DNA from: Novosphingobium naphthalenivorans NBRC 102051
Lineage (GTDB): Bacteria > Pseudomonadota > Alphaproteobacteria > Sphingomonadales > Sphingomonadaceae
Direction of reading: 5' to 3'
Assembly: GCF_001590985.1 (NCBI RefSeq)
Contig: NZ_BCTX01000027.1
Coordinates: 1-60,829, forward strand
Length of the DNA: 60,829 nt
A model generated the notes under the pieces. It was given only the letters and a program-made list of their open reading frames with translations, was not told the DNA's origin and ran no database searches. This document shows, one piece after another, positions 1 to 8,461 of the stretch (positions within the stretch are counted from its first letter, which is position 1; each line of letters begins with the position of its first letter). The position numbers and the translations under genes are program-made.

Positions 1-2201
1 GCCCAGGCATCGGCATAGGCATCGTAGATCGCGATTTGATCCACCGTCAGCCGGTGTTCGAGCGCTTCGTATTCGACGCCAGCAAAGCTCAGTGCCCGAG
101 CGGTATAGAGCCCCATGGCTTTCAGATCGCGGGCGACGATCTCCATCGCGGCGATCCCGCCATCGTCCATCGCCGCCATGAATGCCGCGCGGTCGCGGAA
201 GGCGGTGCCCGGTCCCCAGAGGCCAAGCCGGGCGGCGTAGCAGAGATTGGCGGGGTCGGTGGCGCCGGTCGCCGAGACATAGAGCACCCGGGCGCGCGGC
301 AGCGCGTGCTGGAGCCGAACGCCCGCGAGCCCCTGCTCGGAGCCCTTGGCCGTGCCGAATTCGGTATCGGTGCCTGCGGCATTGGCCAGCGCATGGGCCT
401 CGTCGAACACCAGCATCCCGTCGAAATGCTCACCCAGCCAGGCGCGGATCTGCTGGAGGCGTGAGGCCTCGTCATGGCGCGAGGAGCGCAGCGTCGCATA
501 AGTCAGGAACAGGATTCCGCTCGCCATGCCGATCGGCTGGCCCAACGGGAAGGCATCGAGCGGCTGGATGTCGATGGGCAACCCGCCGAGTGCAGACCAG
601 TCGCGGCGCGCATCTTCGATCAACCCGGAACTGACCGAGATCCACACCGCCTTGCGCCGCCCCCGGTTCCACTGGTCGAGAATGCAGGCGGCGACCTCGC
701 GGCCCTTGCCGACCCCGGTGCCGTCACCGATGAAATAGCCGGTGCGATAGACATGACCCTCCGGCGTTTCCGAGAGCTGGTCGCCCGCGTCATTGGGAAG
801 GAAGGTCCCTGGCAGATCGCGCTGGAAAGCCTCGCCTGCGTGGATCAGGGTTTCGAGCTGGGCATCGGACAGTGCCGCGATCGCGCGGTCCTGGAGCATC
901 GGGCGGTAGCCGGGTGCGGGCGGCAGCACCGAAGCCATGGCGACGGATTCGACGAGCTGGTCGGGATGCGGCCTAGCGGCTGGAATGTCGATGCGGGCGA
1001 GCCGCCAGGGGACATAGATGCCGACCGGATCGCCTGCGGCCAGCGGTGTGTCCCTAACCGTATAGTCGAGCAGGCGCGGGACATCGTCGATGCGCGGTTC
1101 GCGCTTTGGCGTGGCAAGCTTCGATCCTGCGAGGTTCGTGAAGAGCGCTGACGGCGATGGTCTGGCGGCCGGGCGCAGTCGCGGTTGTGCCAGCGCGGGT
1201 GCAGGTGGCGGCGACTGCGACGGGTCGAGCCTGGGCGGCAGGCCCAGCACGATCGGGAGCGCCGCTGCGAGATCGGGCACGGTATGGCGTGCGGGTATTC
1301 CCGCCCAGCCCTTGTCGTAGACCAGCAGCCGCACCGAGATGCTGGTGCCGTGCTTGGCGTAAGGATTGCCGAGGATCGTGATTTCCGCGCGCGGTGGCAC
1401 GACCTCGGCCACCGCCGCATAGCCCGGTGCACCACTACCATCGGACGCGAAGCTCGGCGGCATGATCGCGACGCAGCGCCCGCCATGGGCAAGGCGCAGC
1501 AGGGCTGAGCGGAGATGCCTGGCGCCGGCATGGCGGTCGCGGCCCCGCCCCTCGCTGCGGCTGAAGGGCGGGTTGATCAGGACAACGCTCGGCGCGAGTC
1601 CAGACGGCAGCTTGTCGTGGATGAATTCCGCATCGTGGCTGGTGACGTCCTGACCGAGCGCCAGACCGAGCAATGCCGCCCGCTGTTCGTCGCGCTCGTT
1701 GAGCAGCAAGCCGGTGGCGGCCCTCGCCGCGTGCGCGGCGAGCATCCCGGTGCCTGCCGAAGGTTCGAGCACCAGATCATCGGACCTGAACTGCGCCGCC
1801 CGGGCCGCGAGCCAGGCCAGCGCCAGCGGCGTGCTGAACTGCTGGAGATCGACCTGGTGTTCTGACCGGTAGGTCTGGGTCGGCAGGCTGTTCTGGAAGG
1901 CGAGCAGCGCGGCAAACATCGCCTCGGGATCGCCGCCATGCATGACCCGCCAATCACCGCGTTGAAGCAGCAGCACCTGTGCGGCTTCCAGCGCGTCATA
2001 GGCGTCGCGCATCGACCAGGCGCCATCGGCATCGGTCGCACTAAACGCATCGATCGTCAGGCGGGTAAGGTACTGGCGGGTAACAACGCCGGATCGAGCG
2101 AGCGTGTCGGCGACCATTCTCGCGACCGAAAACAGGCCTTCGGCCTTGGTGGCGTAAGCGCCGAATTCCGGTTCGGCGAGCTTGAGAAGCGGCAAGTTCA
2201 T
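1..2201 (-). CDS. Strawberry-notch family helicase/methylase, C-terminal part beyond the window
   Basis: The frame is open from an ATG at 2201 to the window edge, giving 733 residues without a stop, so the C-terminal half is missing. An N-terminal methyltransferase-like region carries NPPF near residue 210, the motif IV of amino-methyltransferases. It is followed by an SF2/SNF2-like ATPase region with GDGTGVGKGRE (Walker A type) near residue 494 and FDEAHA (motif II) near residue 597. Full-length members of this family are about 1,400 residues, which fits a protein continuing off the edge. The start has GGAGG ten bases upstream. A rival ATG at 2208 lies in another frame that soon closes. The role on mobile elements is not established; DNA remodelling or modification during transfer is an inference. 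Confidence 0.88.
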   Translation of the reverse strand, partial: MNLPLLKLAEPEFGAYATKAEGLFSVARMVADTLARSGVVTRQYLTRLTIDAFSATDADGAWSMRDAYDALEAAQVLLLQRGDWRVMHGGDPEAMFAALLAFQNSLPTQTYRSEHQVDLQQFSTPLALAWLAARAAQFRSDDLVLEPSAGTGMLAAHAARAATGLLLNERDEQRAALLGLALGQDVTSHDAEFIHDKLPSGLAPSVVLINPPFSRSEGRGRDRHAGARHLRSALLRLAHGGRCVAIMPPSFASDGSGAPGYAAVAEVVPPRAEITILGNPYAKHGTSISVRLLVYDKGWAGIPARHTVPDLAAALPIVLGLPPRLDPSQSPPPAPALAQPRLRPAARPSPSALFTNLAGSKLATPKREPRIDDVPRLLDYTVRDTPLAAGDPVGIYVPWRLARIDIPAARPHPDQLVESVAMASVLPPAPGYRPMLQDRAIAALSDAQLETLIHAGEAFQRDLPGTFLPNDAGDQLSETPEGHVYRTGYFIGDGTGVGKGREVAACILDQWNRGRRKAVWISVSSGLIEDARRDWSALGGLPIDIQPLDAFPLGQPIGMASGILFLTYATLRSSRHDEASRLQQIRAWLGEHFDGMLVFDEAHALANAAGTDTEFGTAKGSEQGLAGVRLQHALPRARVLYVSATGATDPANLCYAARLGLWGPGTAFRDRAAFMAAMDDGGIAAMEIVARDLKAMGLYTARALSFAGVEYEALEHRLTVDQIAIYDAYADAW

Positions 2202-2289
2202 CGGGCATGGTCCTCCGGAAAGTCGGGCGGCCATCCGCCCCGTCGCCAATCGTCCTCCCCCTTCCTCCCGGAAGCCGGGCATATGGAAA

Positions 2290-2318
2290 CGGGGCCGCGG
2301 CATGACACCGCGGCCCCG
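2290..2318. other. GC-rich hairpin between parB-like and strawberry-notch genes
   Basis: A perfect inverted repeat CGGGGCCGCGG / CCGCGGCCCCG surrounds a 7-base loop, just after the stop of the ParB-like gene and 90 bases before the next start. There is no T-run on either side, so it is not a classical intrinsic terminator. It could attenuate or stabilise the transcript end, or be a protein-binding site. Confidence 0.5.
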
Positions 2319-2340
2319 TCAGGACGGCAGGCTTGTGCGA

Positions 2341-4416
2341 TCAGGCAGCGGCGGCGAGCGAGTCCATGCCGTCGTCAGCGCCAGCGTCCGCGCCGTGTTC
2401 CGCAAGATCGCCGAACTCGGAATCCTCGGCTAGGCCGGTCGCGTCGGTGGGCTCGTCACTTGCCACTTCATCCGCGTCGATCACGCCGTCAGCCTCGCCG
2501 TCGATCAGTTCGAAGCGCATGGCATCGGGCAGCCAGGTCAGCGCCCGTTCCTTGATCTCGGCCTCGACAAGGATGTCACCCGCGAAGAGCTTCTCGGCCG
2601 AAGCGGCAAGATCATGCTTCTTCGACGCCGCGTAGCGCTGGCGCAGTTCGGCGGTTCCCACCGTTTCGAACAGGCCGAGGATCGCGGGCTTGGTGATCCG
2701 GTCGAAGTAGTTCTTCGCGGTCGGCCGCCACCAGGCCGCGACGTCGATGGCGAGCTTGCTGCCGAGATGGTCGATGAACACGCTGCCGGTCCTGCCCGCC
2801 GGAACCGCGTCGAAGGTCCGGGCTACCGCCCAGCCCAGCCAGCCAGCGCGGGCCTCGTCGGGAAGCGAGCAGAAGGCATCGTAGCGATCACGGACATCCT
2901 CGTGATCGATCCAGCTGCGATCGAGCGCGCTGTCGAGCTTGGCCCATTCCTCGGCCGCCAGCGTGCCGCTCTCGAAGCCGGAAACACGCGGGCTTGGTGC
3001 CCTGGCGCGCAATTCGCTGGCGAGATCGCTGCTCCCAAAATGCCGGGTCGCGGCATCAGCCATGATGAAGGTGCCGACGTCGAAGGCAAAGCGGGGATCA
3101 CTCGCGACATGGACGGCAAGCAACTCGGTTTTCATCATCGCCAGTTCGTCGGCGAGGCGCTGGCTGACGACGGGCTTGGCCGAACTTTCGGCCTCATCGC
3201 CATGATCCGCGTCCTCATCGTCGCTGGTGTCATCGTCCCCGTCGGCCGGTGTTTCGACCGGCGCGACATAGAGCTGTTCGTGAATGCGGGGCTGACCGTC
3301 GCGGCCGATCACCACATAAGCGAGCGCCGAGGCCTTCTGCTCCTCGGTCAGGACCGGCGTGCGCGACTGGATCGCCTCGTATTCGGCTTCGAGTTCCTGG
3401 GTCCGCGCTTCGTCGTCCTCGGTATAGCCCTCGCCGTTCTCGTCGGCCGCGGCTTCCTCGATCGCTTCGAGCTCGCTCTGGATCTGCTCGCAGCGGGCTT
3501 CCTCGTCGGCGGTGAGCGGCGGAAGTTCGCCCTGGACCTGGCGAAGGCTGTAGGTTTCCATGTAGGGGATATGGGACGCGGGCACGGCGCGGATTTCCGC
3601 GAAGCCCTCGCGCTGGCGGATCGCTTCGGCGGCTGCGGTGAGCTTTTCCTCGGCGAGATGATCGAGGATATCGCCATCGATCCACATTTCGGTGGCGTCG
3701 TCGGAAAACAGGTCGGCATCGATCCTGCCACCCGCCGCGACATAGTCGTCGCGTCCGACCAGCATCGCCTTGGGGTCACTGCCGTGATAGCCGCCCGAGG
3801 CGAGTTGGCGCCGAATTTCGCCGACATTGGCCCGGTAGTAGCCCTGGCCAAGCTGCTCGAAGACCGAGGCCTGGCGCGCGGTGTCCGACGTGCTGGCATA
3901 GGCCATGGCGATGTCGAGCGTGATCGCGCCTTCACGCAGCGCTTCGAATACCGGTTCGGCGAGGCCCGCGAGGCGCAGGCGGCCGAGCACGAAACGTTCG
4001 GTGAGCCCGAAACGCTTGGCGATGTCGGCGGGGGTCTTCTTCTCGGTCTCGATGATGTCCTGGAACGCCCGGCAGGCATCGGCGGGGTTCATCGCCAGCT
4101 TGAAGAAGTTTTCCGACAGGCTGATCTCGACCGCGTCGTTGGCATCGGCGAGGACCTTCACCGGCAGCTCGTAATCGGTAGGAAGATCGCCCTTTTCGAT
4201 CGCGCGGTGGACGGCATCGAGGCGGCGGCCGCCGGCGGTGATGCGGTACTGGCCCTTCTTGCGCGCGACCGGTAGGCCGATCAGGTTTTGGAGCACGCCG
4301 TGCGCGACGATGCTCGCCTCGAGCTGGGCGTCGGCCTCCGGATCGCTGGTCTTGCGCACATTGCTGGGCGACTTGGCGAGCTTGGCCGCCGATACGAGAA
4401 TGATGGGCTGGGACAT
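2341..4416 (-). CDS. ParB/RepB/Spo0J-type partition-like protein
   Basis: This is a 691-residue protein. The first ~110 residues form a ParB nuclease-like fold, with the phrase ITAGGRRLDAV in the place of the ParB GERR box and SLSENF matching the ENxxR-like region. It is followed by a ParB-type HTH around residues 125-165 (ADIAKRFGLTERFVLGRLRL). The long C-terminal half (acidic segments at about 300-400 and 655-691) is much larger than in chromosomal ParB, which has about 300 residues. No parA lies next to it. Proteins of this size sit beside strawberry-notch genes on sphingomonad plasmids; a role in DNA maintenance rather than true partition is an inference. The product ends in an Asp/Glu/Ala-rich tail. 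Confidence 0.85.
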   Translation of the reverse strand: MSQPIILVSAAKLAKSPSNVRKTSDPEADAQLEASIVAHGVLQNLIGLPVARKKGQYRITAGGRRLDAVHRAIEKGDLPTDYELPVKVLADANDAVEISLSENFFKLAMNPADACRAFQDIIETEKKTPADIAKRFGLTERFVLGRLRLAGLAEPVFEALREGAITLDIAMAYASTSDTARQASVFEQLGQGYYRANVGEIRRQLASGGYHGSDPKAMLVGRDDYVAAGGRIDADLFSDDATEMWIDGDILDHLAEEKLTAAAEAIRQREGFAEIRAVPASHIPYMETYSLRQVQGELPPLTADEEARCEQIQSELEAIEEAAADENGEGYTEDDEARTQELEAEYEAIQSRTPVLTEEQKASALAYVVIGRDGQPRIHEQLYVAPVETPADGDDDTSDDEDADHGDEAESSAKPVVSQRLADELAMMKTELLAVHVASDPRFAFDVGTFIMADAATRHFGSSDLASELRARAPSPRVSGFESGTLAAEEWAKLDSALDRSWIDHEDVRDRYDAFCSLPDEARAGWLGWAVARTFDAVPAGRTGSVFIDHLGSKLAIDVAAWWRPTAKNYFDRITKPAILGLFETVGTAELRQRYAASKKHDLAASAEKLFAGDILVEAEIKERALTWLPDAMRFELIDGEADGVIDADEVASDEPTDATGLAEDSEFGDLAEHGADAGADDGMDSLAAAA

Positions 4417-4448
4417 GGATGGTCTCCTGGCGGACGAGGCCCGACCAT

Positions 4449-5375
4449 TCAGGCCGCTTGCCGCAACCAGTCCTCCACCCCCTTCCCTTTTGCCCGCAGC
4501 ACGTCATTCCAGTCGTTGAAGCCCTGGGGCGGGAAGAGCGTTTCAATCGTCCGGCCCGGCATGGCGTAGGCCTCAGCGGCTTTGGCCGCGCCGATCTGTC
4601 CGCCGCGGTCGTTGTCGGGAAGCAGGATCAGGCGGGTGACGGTGTCGGGGACGTCGATATGGGCCAAGCGCTCGTTTCCGAGCGTTGCCCAAACCGGGAT
4701 GTCGAGCAGGAGGATCGCCGACAGGGCGGTTTCGATGCCTTCGGCAAGCCCGAGGGTGTCGTTTGCGGGTGCCAAGATAACAGCGCCTTGGCCTGGGCGA
4801 CCGAGCATGCGCCGCGGGTTACCTAGATCGCGGGCGCGGAGCGGCTGGTCAGGATCGAGGAAAGTCCTCTGGAGTGCAACCAACCGGCTCCGCTCGTGAA
4901 TTGCAGCAAGCATCGCTGGGCGGAACACGGCGCGTTTTCCTCGGCCGAGCGGTGTTCGCCGGTGAAAGCGCAAGGCAGGCGGCGACAGGATGATCGCGCG
5001 TCGCCGCAGGTATTGTTCGGCTGGCGTTTCGGCCAGAGGGCGCGCGCTATCCCACAGATCCAGCGCCCGTTGCCGCAACCATGCCGGGCTGAGCGACGTG
5101 GGCGATGATGATACCGCCGCCTCACCGCCCATTGAAATGTTGCGGTCGAGCCGCCGAATTGCCCGGATCACGTCGAGCGTGTCGCAACCGGCGAAGCATT
5201 TGAACAGCAGCGCTTTCTCGCCGACACGGATCGACAGGCTGGGTGTGCGGTCATCATGGGCCGGGCAACGACACATTGCGCCTTTCGACGACCAGGTGCC
5301 ACCGAGGCGTTTGACGAGATTGGCTGCGTGAGTTTCGAGGTCGAAATGGGCGGCAGGATTGTAGAGATCGGGCAT
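4449..5375 (-). CDS. Toprim domain protein with CHC2-like zinc finger (primase-like)
   Basis: This is a 308-residue protein. Residues about 35-65 carry a zinc-finger pattern (CRCPAHDD ... FKCFAGCD), as in DnaG/CHC2 primases. A Toprim domain follows, with LAEGIETALSA (the acidic Glu motif) near residue 215 and LLPDNDRGG (the DxD-like motif) near residue 255. This is the DUF7146/Toprim arrangement of plasmid and phage primase-helicase-like proteins, without a helicase domain. It lies 32 bases upstream of the ParB-like gene on the same strand, so the two are probably co-transcribed. A role in replication or priming of the transferred strand is an inference from the family. Confidence 0.87.
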   Translation of the reverse strand: MPDLYNPAAHFDLETHAANLVKRLGGTWSSKGAMCRCPAHDDRTPSLSIRVGEKALLFKCFAGCDTLDVIRAIRRLDRNISMGGEAAVSSSPTSLSPAWLRQRALDLWDSARPLAETPAEQYLRRRAIILSPPALRFHRRTPLGRGKRAVFRPAMLAAIHERSRLVALQRTFLDPDQPLRARDLGNPRRMLGRPGQGAVILAPANDTLGLAEGIETALSAILLLDIPVWATLGNERLAHIDVPDTVTRLILLPDNDRGGQIGAAKAAEAYAMPGRTIETLFPPQGFNDWNDVLRAKGKGVEDWLRQAA

Positions 5376-5603
5376 AGCACCTCCGTCTCACCTCACGGCA
5401 CACCTCCACTCCTGGATGCAGGAATTTCTAACCATAGACGGCGGCATAGCCGACCTTCTCGAATCCTGATCGACCCGCTGGAATTTGCCCTTGGTTCCTA
5501 GGGCAAAAAACGGCGGAGATAGCGGATTAGACGGACAAGAGGTTGTCCACGAACCGCAAAGTGAACGTCATTCGACTGCATACTGTCCCGACCGTATCTC
5601 AGT

Positions 5604-6767
5604 TCAGCCAAGCTTCTTCGCAGCTTCCTTCTTCATCGCATAGTCCGCCATTGCCGTGAGCCGGCGTTCCTCGCTCTCGACCTGGAACGCACGTGCGCGT
5701 TCAAGGGCATCAGCAGGTAGCGGTTTCGCGTAAATATCCTTGAGCGCCTCTTCGGTGGCACTGCCCGCTCCCGCGAAGGAGAAGTCATCCTGATAGGCGC
5801 GGCCATAGACATAATCGAGAAGTGCCTGGCATTTCTCCGGCAGCGCATCGCCACGAAGTGTGCGGGCAAACAGCCAAAGAATGGCATCGATTATCTGGAT
5901 GCCGGCGCTCTCCTGAGCGGAAGAAATCTCCAGTTTGCTACCGAACACCTTCCGCAGGACAAGCCTCTCGCCGAAGGGTAGGTTGACCGCGCCTGGAAGG
6001 GCATTGGCATACATGTCGTGCCAGAATTGGAGAGCCGGTGCGAATTCGTGCTGACGATCGTGTTTGATCACCTCCACTGACCGCCTCCAAATTCCCGATT
6101 GTCGCTCGATCCCGGCAAGCAGGTTCCCGAACCCCACCATATTGGGCATGTGGCCCTTGCGGCCGATCTTGGTCTGGTGAACGAAATCCAGCCCCTCCGG
6201 GTTGGCGACAACCCAGTCGAGTGCATCGTTTACGATATCCTGGGATCGTTGGTCGACGATATGCCGCACATGCTCCTTCAGAGCCGAGCAGAAGCCTGCC
6301 ATGCCGTCCCTGGCCTTGGCTTCGTTCTTTTCCAGCAGGGCGTTCCAGAACTGCTGGGCAAGTTCGTCGTCGAGGATGGCAGCCAGTTTGAAAACCATCA
6401 TAATACGCAGTGGCCGGATGTTGTACACCTGCCAGGGTACAGCCTTGTTCTCAAAACAATCGAAGATTGTGTCGAATATCTTCGAGGCCATCACGTACTT
6501 CTTTTCGACACGAGCGAGAAAGAACGCGGGCCCAGCCTTGCGCACGACCTTCAAAATCGCGGGAGCAAGCTCCTCAAGCTTCGCAACGCCAAGCTGATTG
6601 GCATGGATTTCCTTCTCGCTTATAGAGGAGGCGATCATGGCAACCTCGGCACCGAAGCGTTTGTCAAAGTCTGAACGCGTCAGCAACGCCGCCGTTACGA
6701 ACAACGGCTGATTATCGTCTAGGAGGCGTCCGCCAGTGTTGCCCGTCTCGTCGATGTAAGCGTGCAA
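5604..6767 (-). CDS. DUF3800 domain protein
   Basis: This is a 387-residue protein that opens with HAYIDETGNTG, the Y-[IV]-DE-[ST]-G motif of DUF3800 proteins, which are thought to have an RNase H-like fold. Near the middle lies DALDWVVANPEG followed by a Lys/Arg-rich turn. No signal peptide or membrane segment is visible. It lies on the same strand as the Argonaute pair, 194 bases downstream of it, and a separate promoter or terminator between them cannot be ruled out. DUF3800 genes are frequent in accessory and defence regions. The substrate is unknown and activity is not shown. Confidence 0.8.
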   Translation of the reverse strand: MHAYIDETGNTGGRLLDDNQPLFVTAALLTRSDFDKRFGAEVAMIASSISEKEIHANQLGVAKLEELAPAILKVVRKAGPAFFLARVEKKYVMASKIFDTIFDCFENKAVPWQVYNIRPLRIMMVFKLAAILDDELAQQFWNALLEKNEAKARDGMAGFCSALKEHVRHIVDQRSQDIVNDALDWVVANPEGLDFVHQTKIGRKGHMPNMVGFGNLLAGIERQSGIWRRSVEVIKHDRQHEFAPALQFWHDMYANALPGAVNLPFGERLVLRKVFGSKLEISSAQESAGIQIIDAILWLFARTLRGDALPEKCQALLDYVYGRAYQDDFSFAGAGSATEEALKDIYAKPLPADALERARAFQVESEERRLTAMADYAMKKEAAKKLG

Positions 6768-6961
6768 ATTCCACTTCCCGTCTTCTATCTAACCTAGCGA
6801 TCAGGCAAACCTACTAATCACCGCGCCATGGATGAACGAGCAAATGCAGCCAAAATTTCAGACGGTCGACTCAGTGATAGAAAAACCGAGCTGAACTCGT
6901 GGCCTCGGCAGGTCAACAGGTGACAAACGGCGTCTGTAAAACCAGAACCTGCACTCCCCCT

Positions 6962-8461
6962 CTACACAAAATATCGAAATGAAGTTTCATCAGGATCCTG
7001 CTCTCCATATTCATTGAGAATTCCGCCAACCCGTCGGGCGAAAGAGAGGGTAACGGGCCATTTTCCGCGGATATCCGCCGTGTTCCAGTTCATACGCGTC
7101 AAGTTGAAGATATCGGTTGCCGCAGCCAATGAATCCTCGGGGCCGATCGAGCGCACTTCGAATGGCTGAGGTATGTGCGGACCGGGATAGGTCTCGATCT
7201 CTGGAATATAGCCAGATGTGTAGAGGAAGGTCCGCGCTCCGTTCACCGTGCAGATTGTGCCAACTTTTGGAGGGTACATACCAAAACGTACGAGGCGGAA
7301 TGCGCTCGGCACCATCGTCACGAGGCTGACGATAGGAATGTCCCCGAGCGCGGCGCGAAAGCCCCGGATCTCCGCCTGGTCGAACTGGCTGGTCTTATGG
7401 ATCACCAATCGCAGCGGAGAGCGACCCGTACGTGCCCCATATTCCGCGATGATGCGTACGCCGAGATCATAAGCTTGATCCTCGGAAAGATGCACGTTCA
7501 GGCGTTGATCCGCCTCGGCCGGCACTCCGGTGCCCCGAATTGCGAAACCTTCGCCTTCGCTCGAGAAAGCTTGGGCTAGGCTCGATTGCACAATGTGGCG
7601 CTGCTTCGTCCGATAGTGGTGAAAGCTTATCCCAACGAAACAAGTCTCCGGCCCGGGCGGACTCAACCGCCAAGGAACGCCGCCTGCCTTGTAGTATAAG
7701 CCAACCGAGAAGTTCCAGGCGCGGGTGGCGGGATCCTCGCTCTTAGGACCATCCTCTAGCAACCGTGGTGTGACGATCTGGATCGGCAGCCGCGCCGCCA
7801 AGGCCCTGGCCTTGAGCGCATGTCTCAGATCGCGTTTGAGGAAATCATCTTCACTTTCCTCGACTTCATCGAGCAGGTCGAAGAAATCGGTTTGTCGACT
7901 CGCACGCGCTTTCCTGATCGCCTTTGCCCGCTCTCGCTCGGCCTCTGTATTCTGGCGCTCGACCGTTCTGCACTTGTCGAGAACGCTCTGCGGGAGGCAC
8001 ACCAACACGACATCGGGACGGTTCACGTCTCGCCCAGCGAGACGTTGAAGACTGGCATCGTAGAGATCGACGATCGTCTGAAAGCGTATGAACGCGTCTG
8101 AGCCCGCGAGCGCAAGCTCGATCGAATTGTCACCTGCCTCGGCCAATGCAATGGAAAGATGCGTTGAATAGACCAGCTTCTTGCGGAAAACCTCCGAAAA
8201 ACCCGGAAACGGTCGTCGCAACGATGTGGCCGGGCCGAACGTCGGTATTCCGGCCGCGCAACGGGTCAACCATTTCTGCGCGCTATCGATCATATCCGCA
8301 GGACCGATCACACCGACATGGATCGCATCCTTCCGGGCCGCTCCAAACCGAAGATCAAAGGGTCCGGCACTGTCGAGACCCGATTTGGGGTCGGACGTGG
8401 ATGCGGCCCCACCGAATTGCAGCGGAGGCGAGCGCAGCTCGAAAAGTGACAAGTCAGTCAT
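6962..8461 (-). CDS. Short prokaryotic Argonaute (MID-PIWI)
   Basis: This is a 499-residue protein, the length of short pAgos, which contain only MID and PIWI domains. The PIWI half has the family phrase LRLVIHKTSQF followed by an acidic-start helix (residues about 350-375), then GTICTVNGARTFLYTSGY and a C-terminus ending in an aromatic-Val. I see no DEDX catalytic tetrad, as expected for short pAgos, which bind guide and target without cutting. The ATG at 8461 overlaps the end of the SIR2-APAZ gene by 8 bases, so the two are translationally coupled. By analogy with SPARSA systems, the complex would sense invader nucleic acid and switch on the SIR2 enzyme of its partner. Confidence 0.88.
   Translation of the reverse strand: MTDLSLFELRSPPLQFGGAASTSDPKSGLDSAGPFDLRFGAARKDAIHVGVIGPADMIDSAQKWLTRCAAGIPTFGPATSLRRPFPGFSEVFRKKLVYSTHLSIALAEAGDNSIELALAGSDAFIRFQTIVDLYDASLQRLAGRDVNRPDVVLVCLPQSVLDKCRTVERQNTEAERERAKAIRKARASRQTDFFDLLDEVEESEDDFLKRDLRHALKARALAARLPIQIVTPRLLEDGPKSEDPATRAWNFSVGLYYKAGGVPWRLSPPGPETCFVGISFHHYRTKQRHIVQSSLAQAFSSEGEGFAIRGTGVPAEADQRLNVHLSEDQAYDLGVRIIAEYGARTGRSPLRLVIHKTSQFDQAEIRGFRAALGDIPIVSLVTMVPSAFRLVRFGMYPPKVGTICTVNGARTFLYTSGYIPEIETYPGPHIPQPFEVRSIGPEDSLAAATDIFNLTRMNWNTADIRGKWPVTLSFARRVGGILNEYGEQDPDETSFRYFV

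Noticed and set aside
2614..4275. 553-residue open frame on the plus strand
   Set aside because: It lies exactly opposite the ParB-like gene, which has clear domains; high GC produces long antisense frames.
5484..5514. Inverted repeat GCCCT...AGGGC followed by A-run as a terminator
   Set aside because: The run is A rather than T in the direction of the stem on the plus strand, and on the minus strand only three A follow; it is at most a weak operator.
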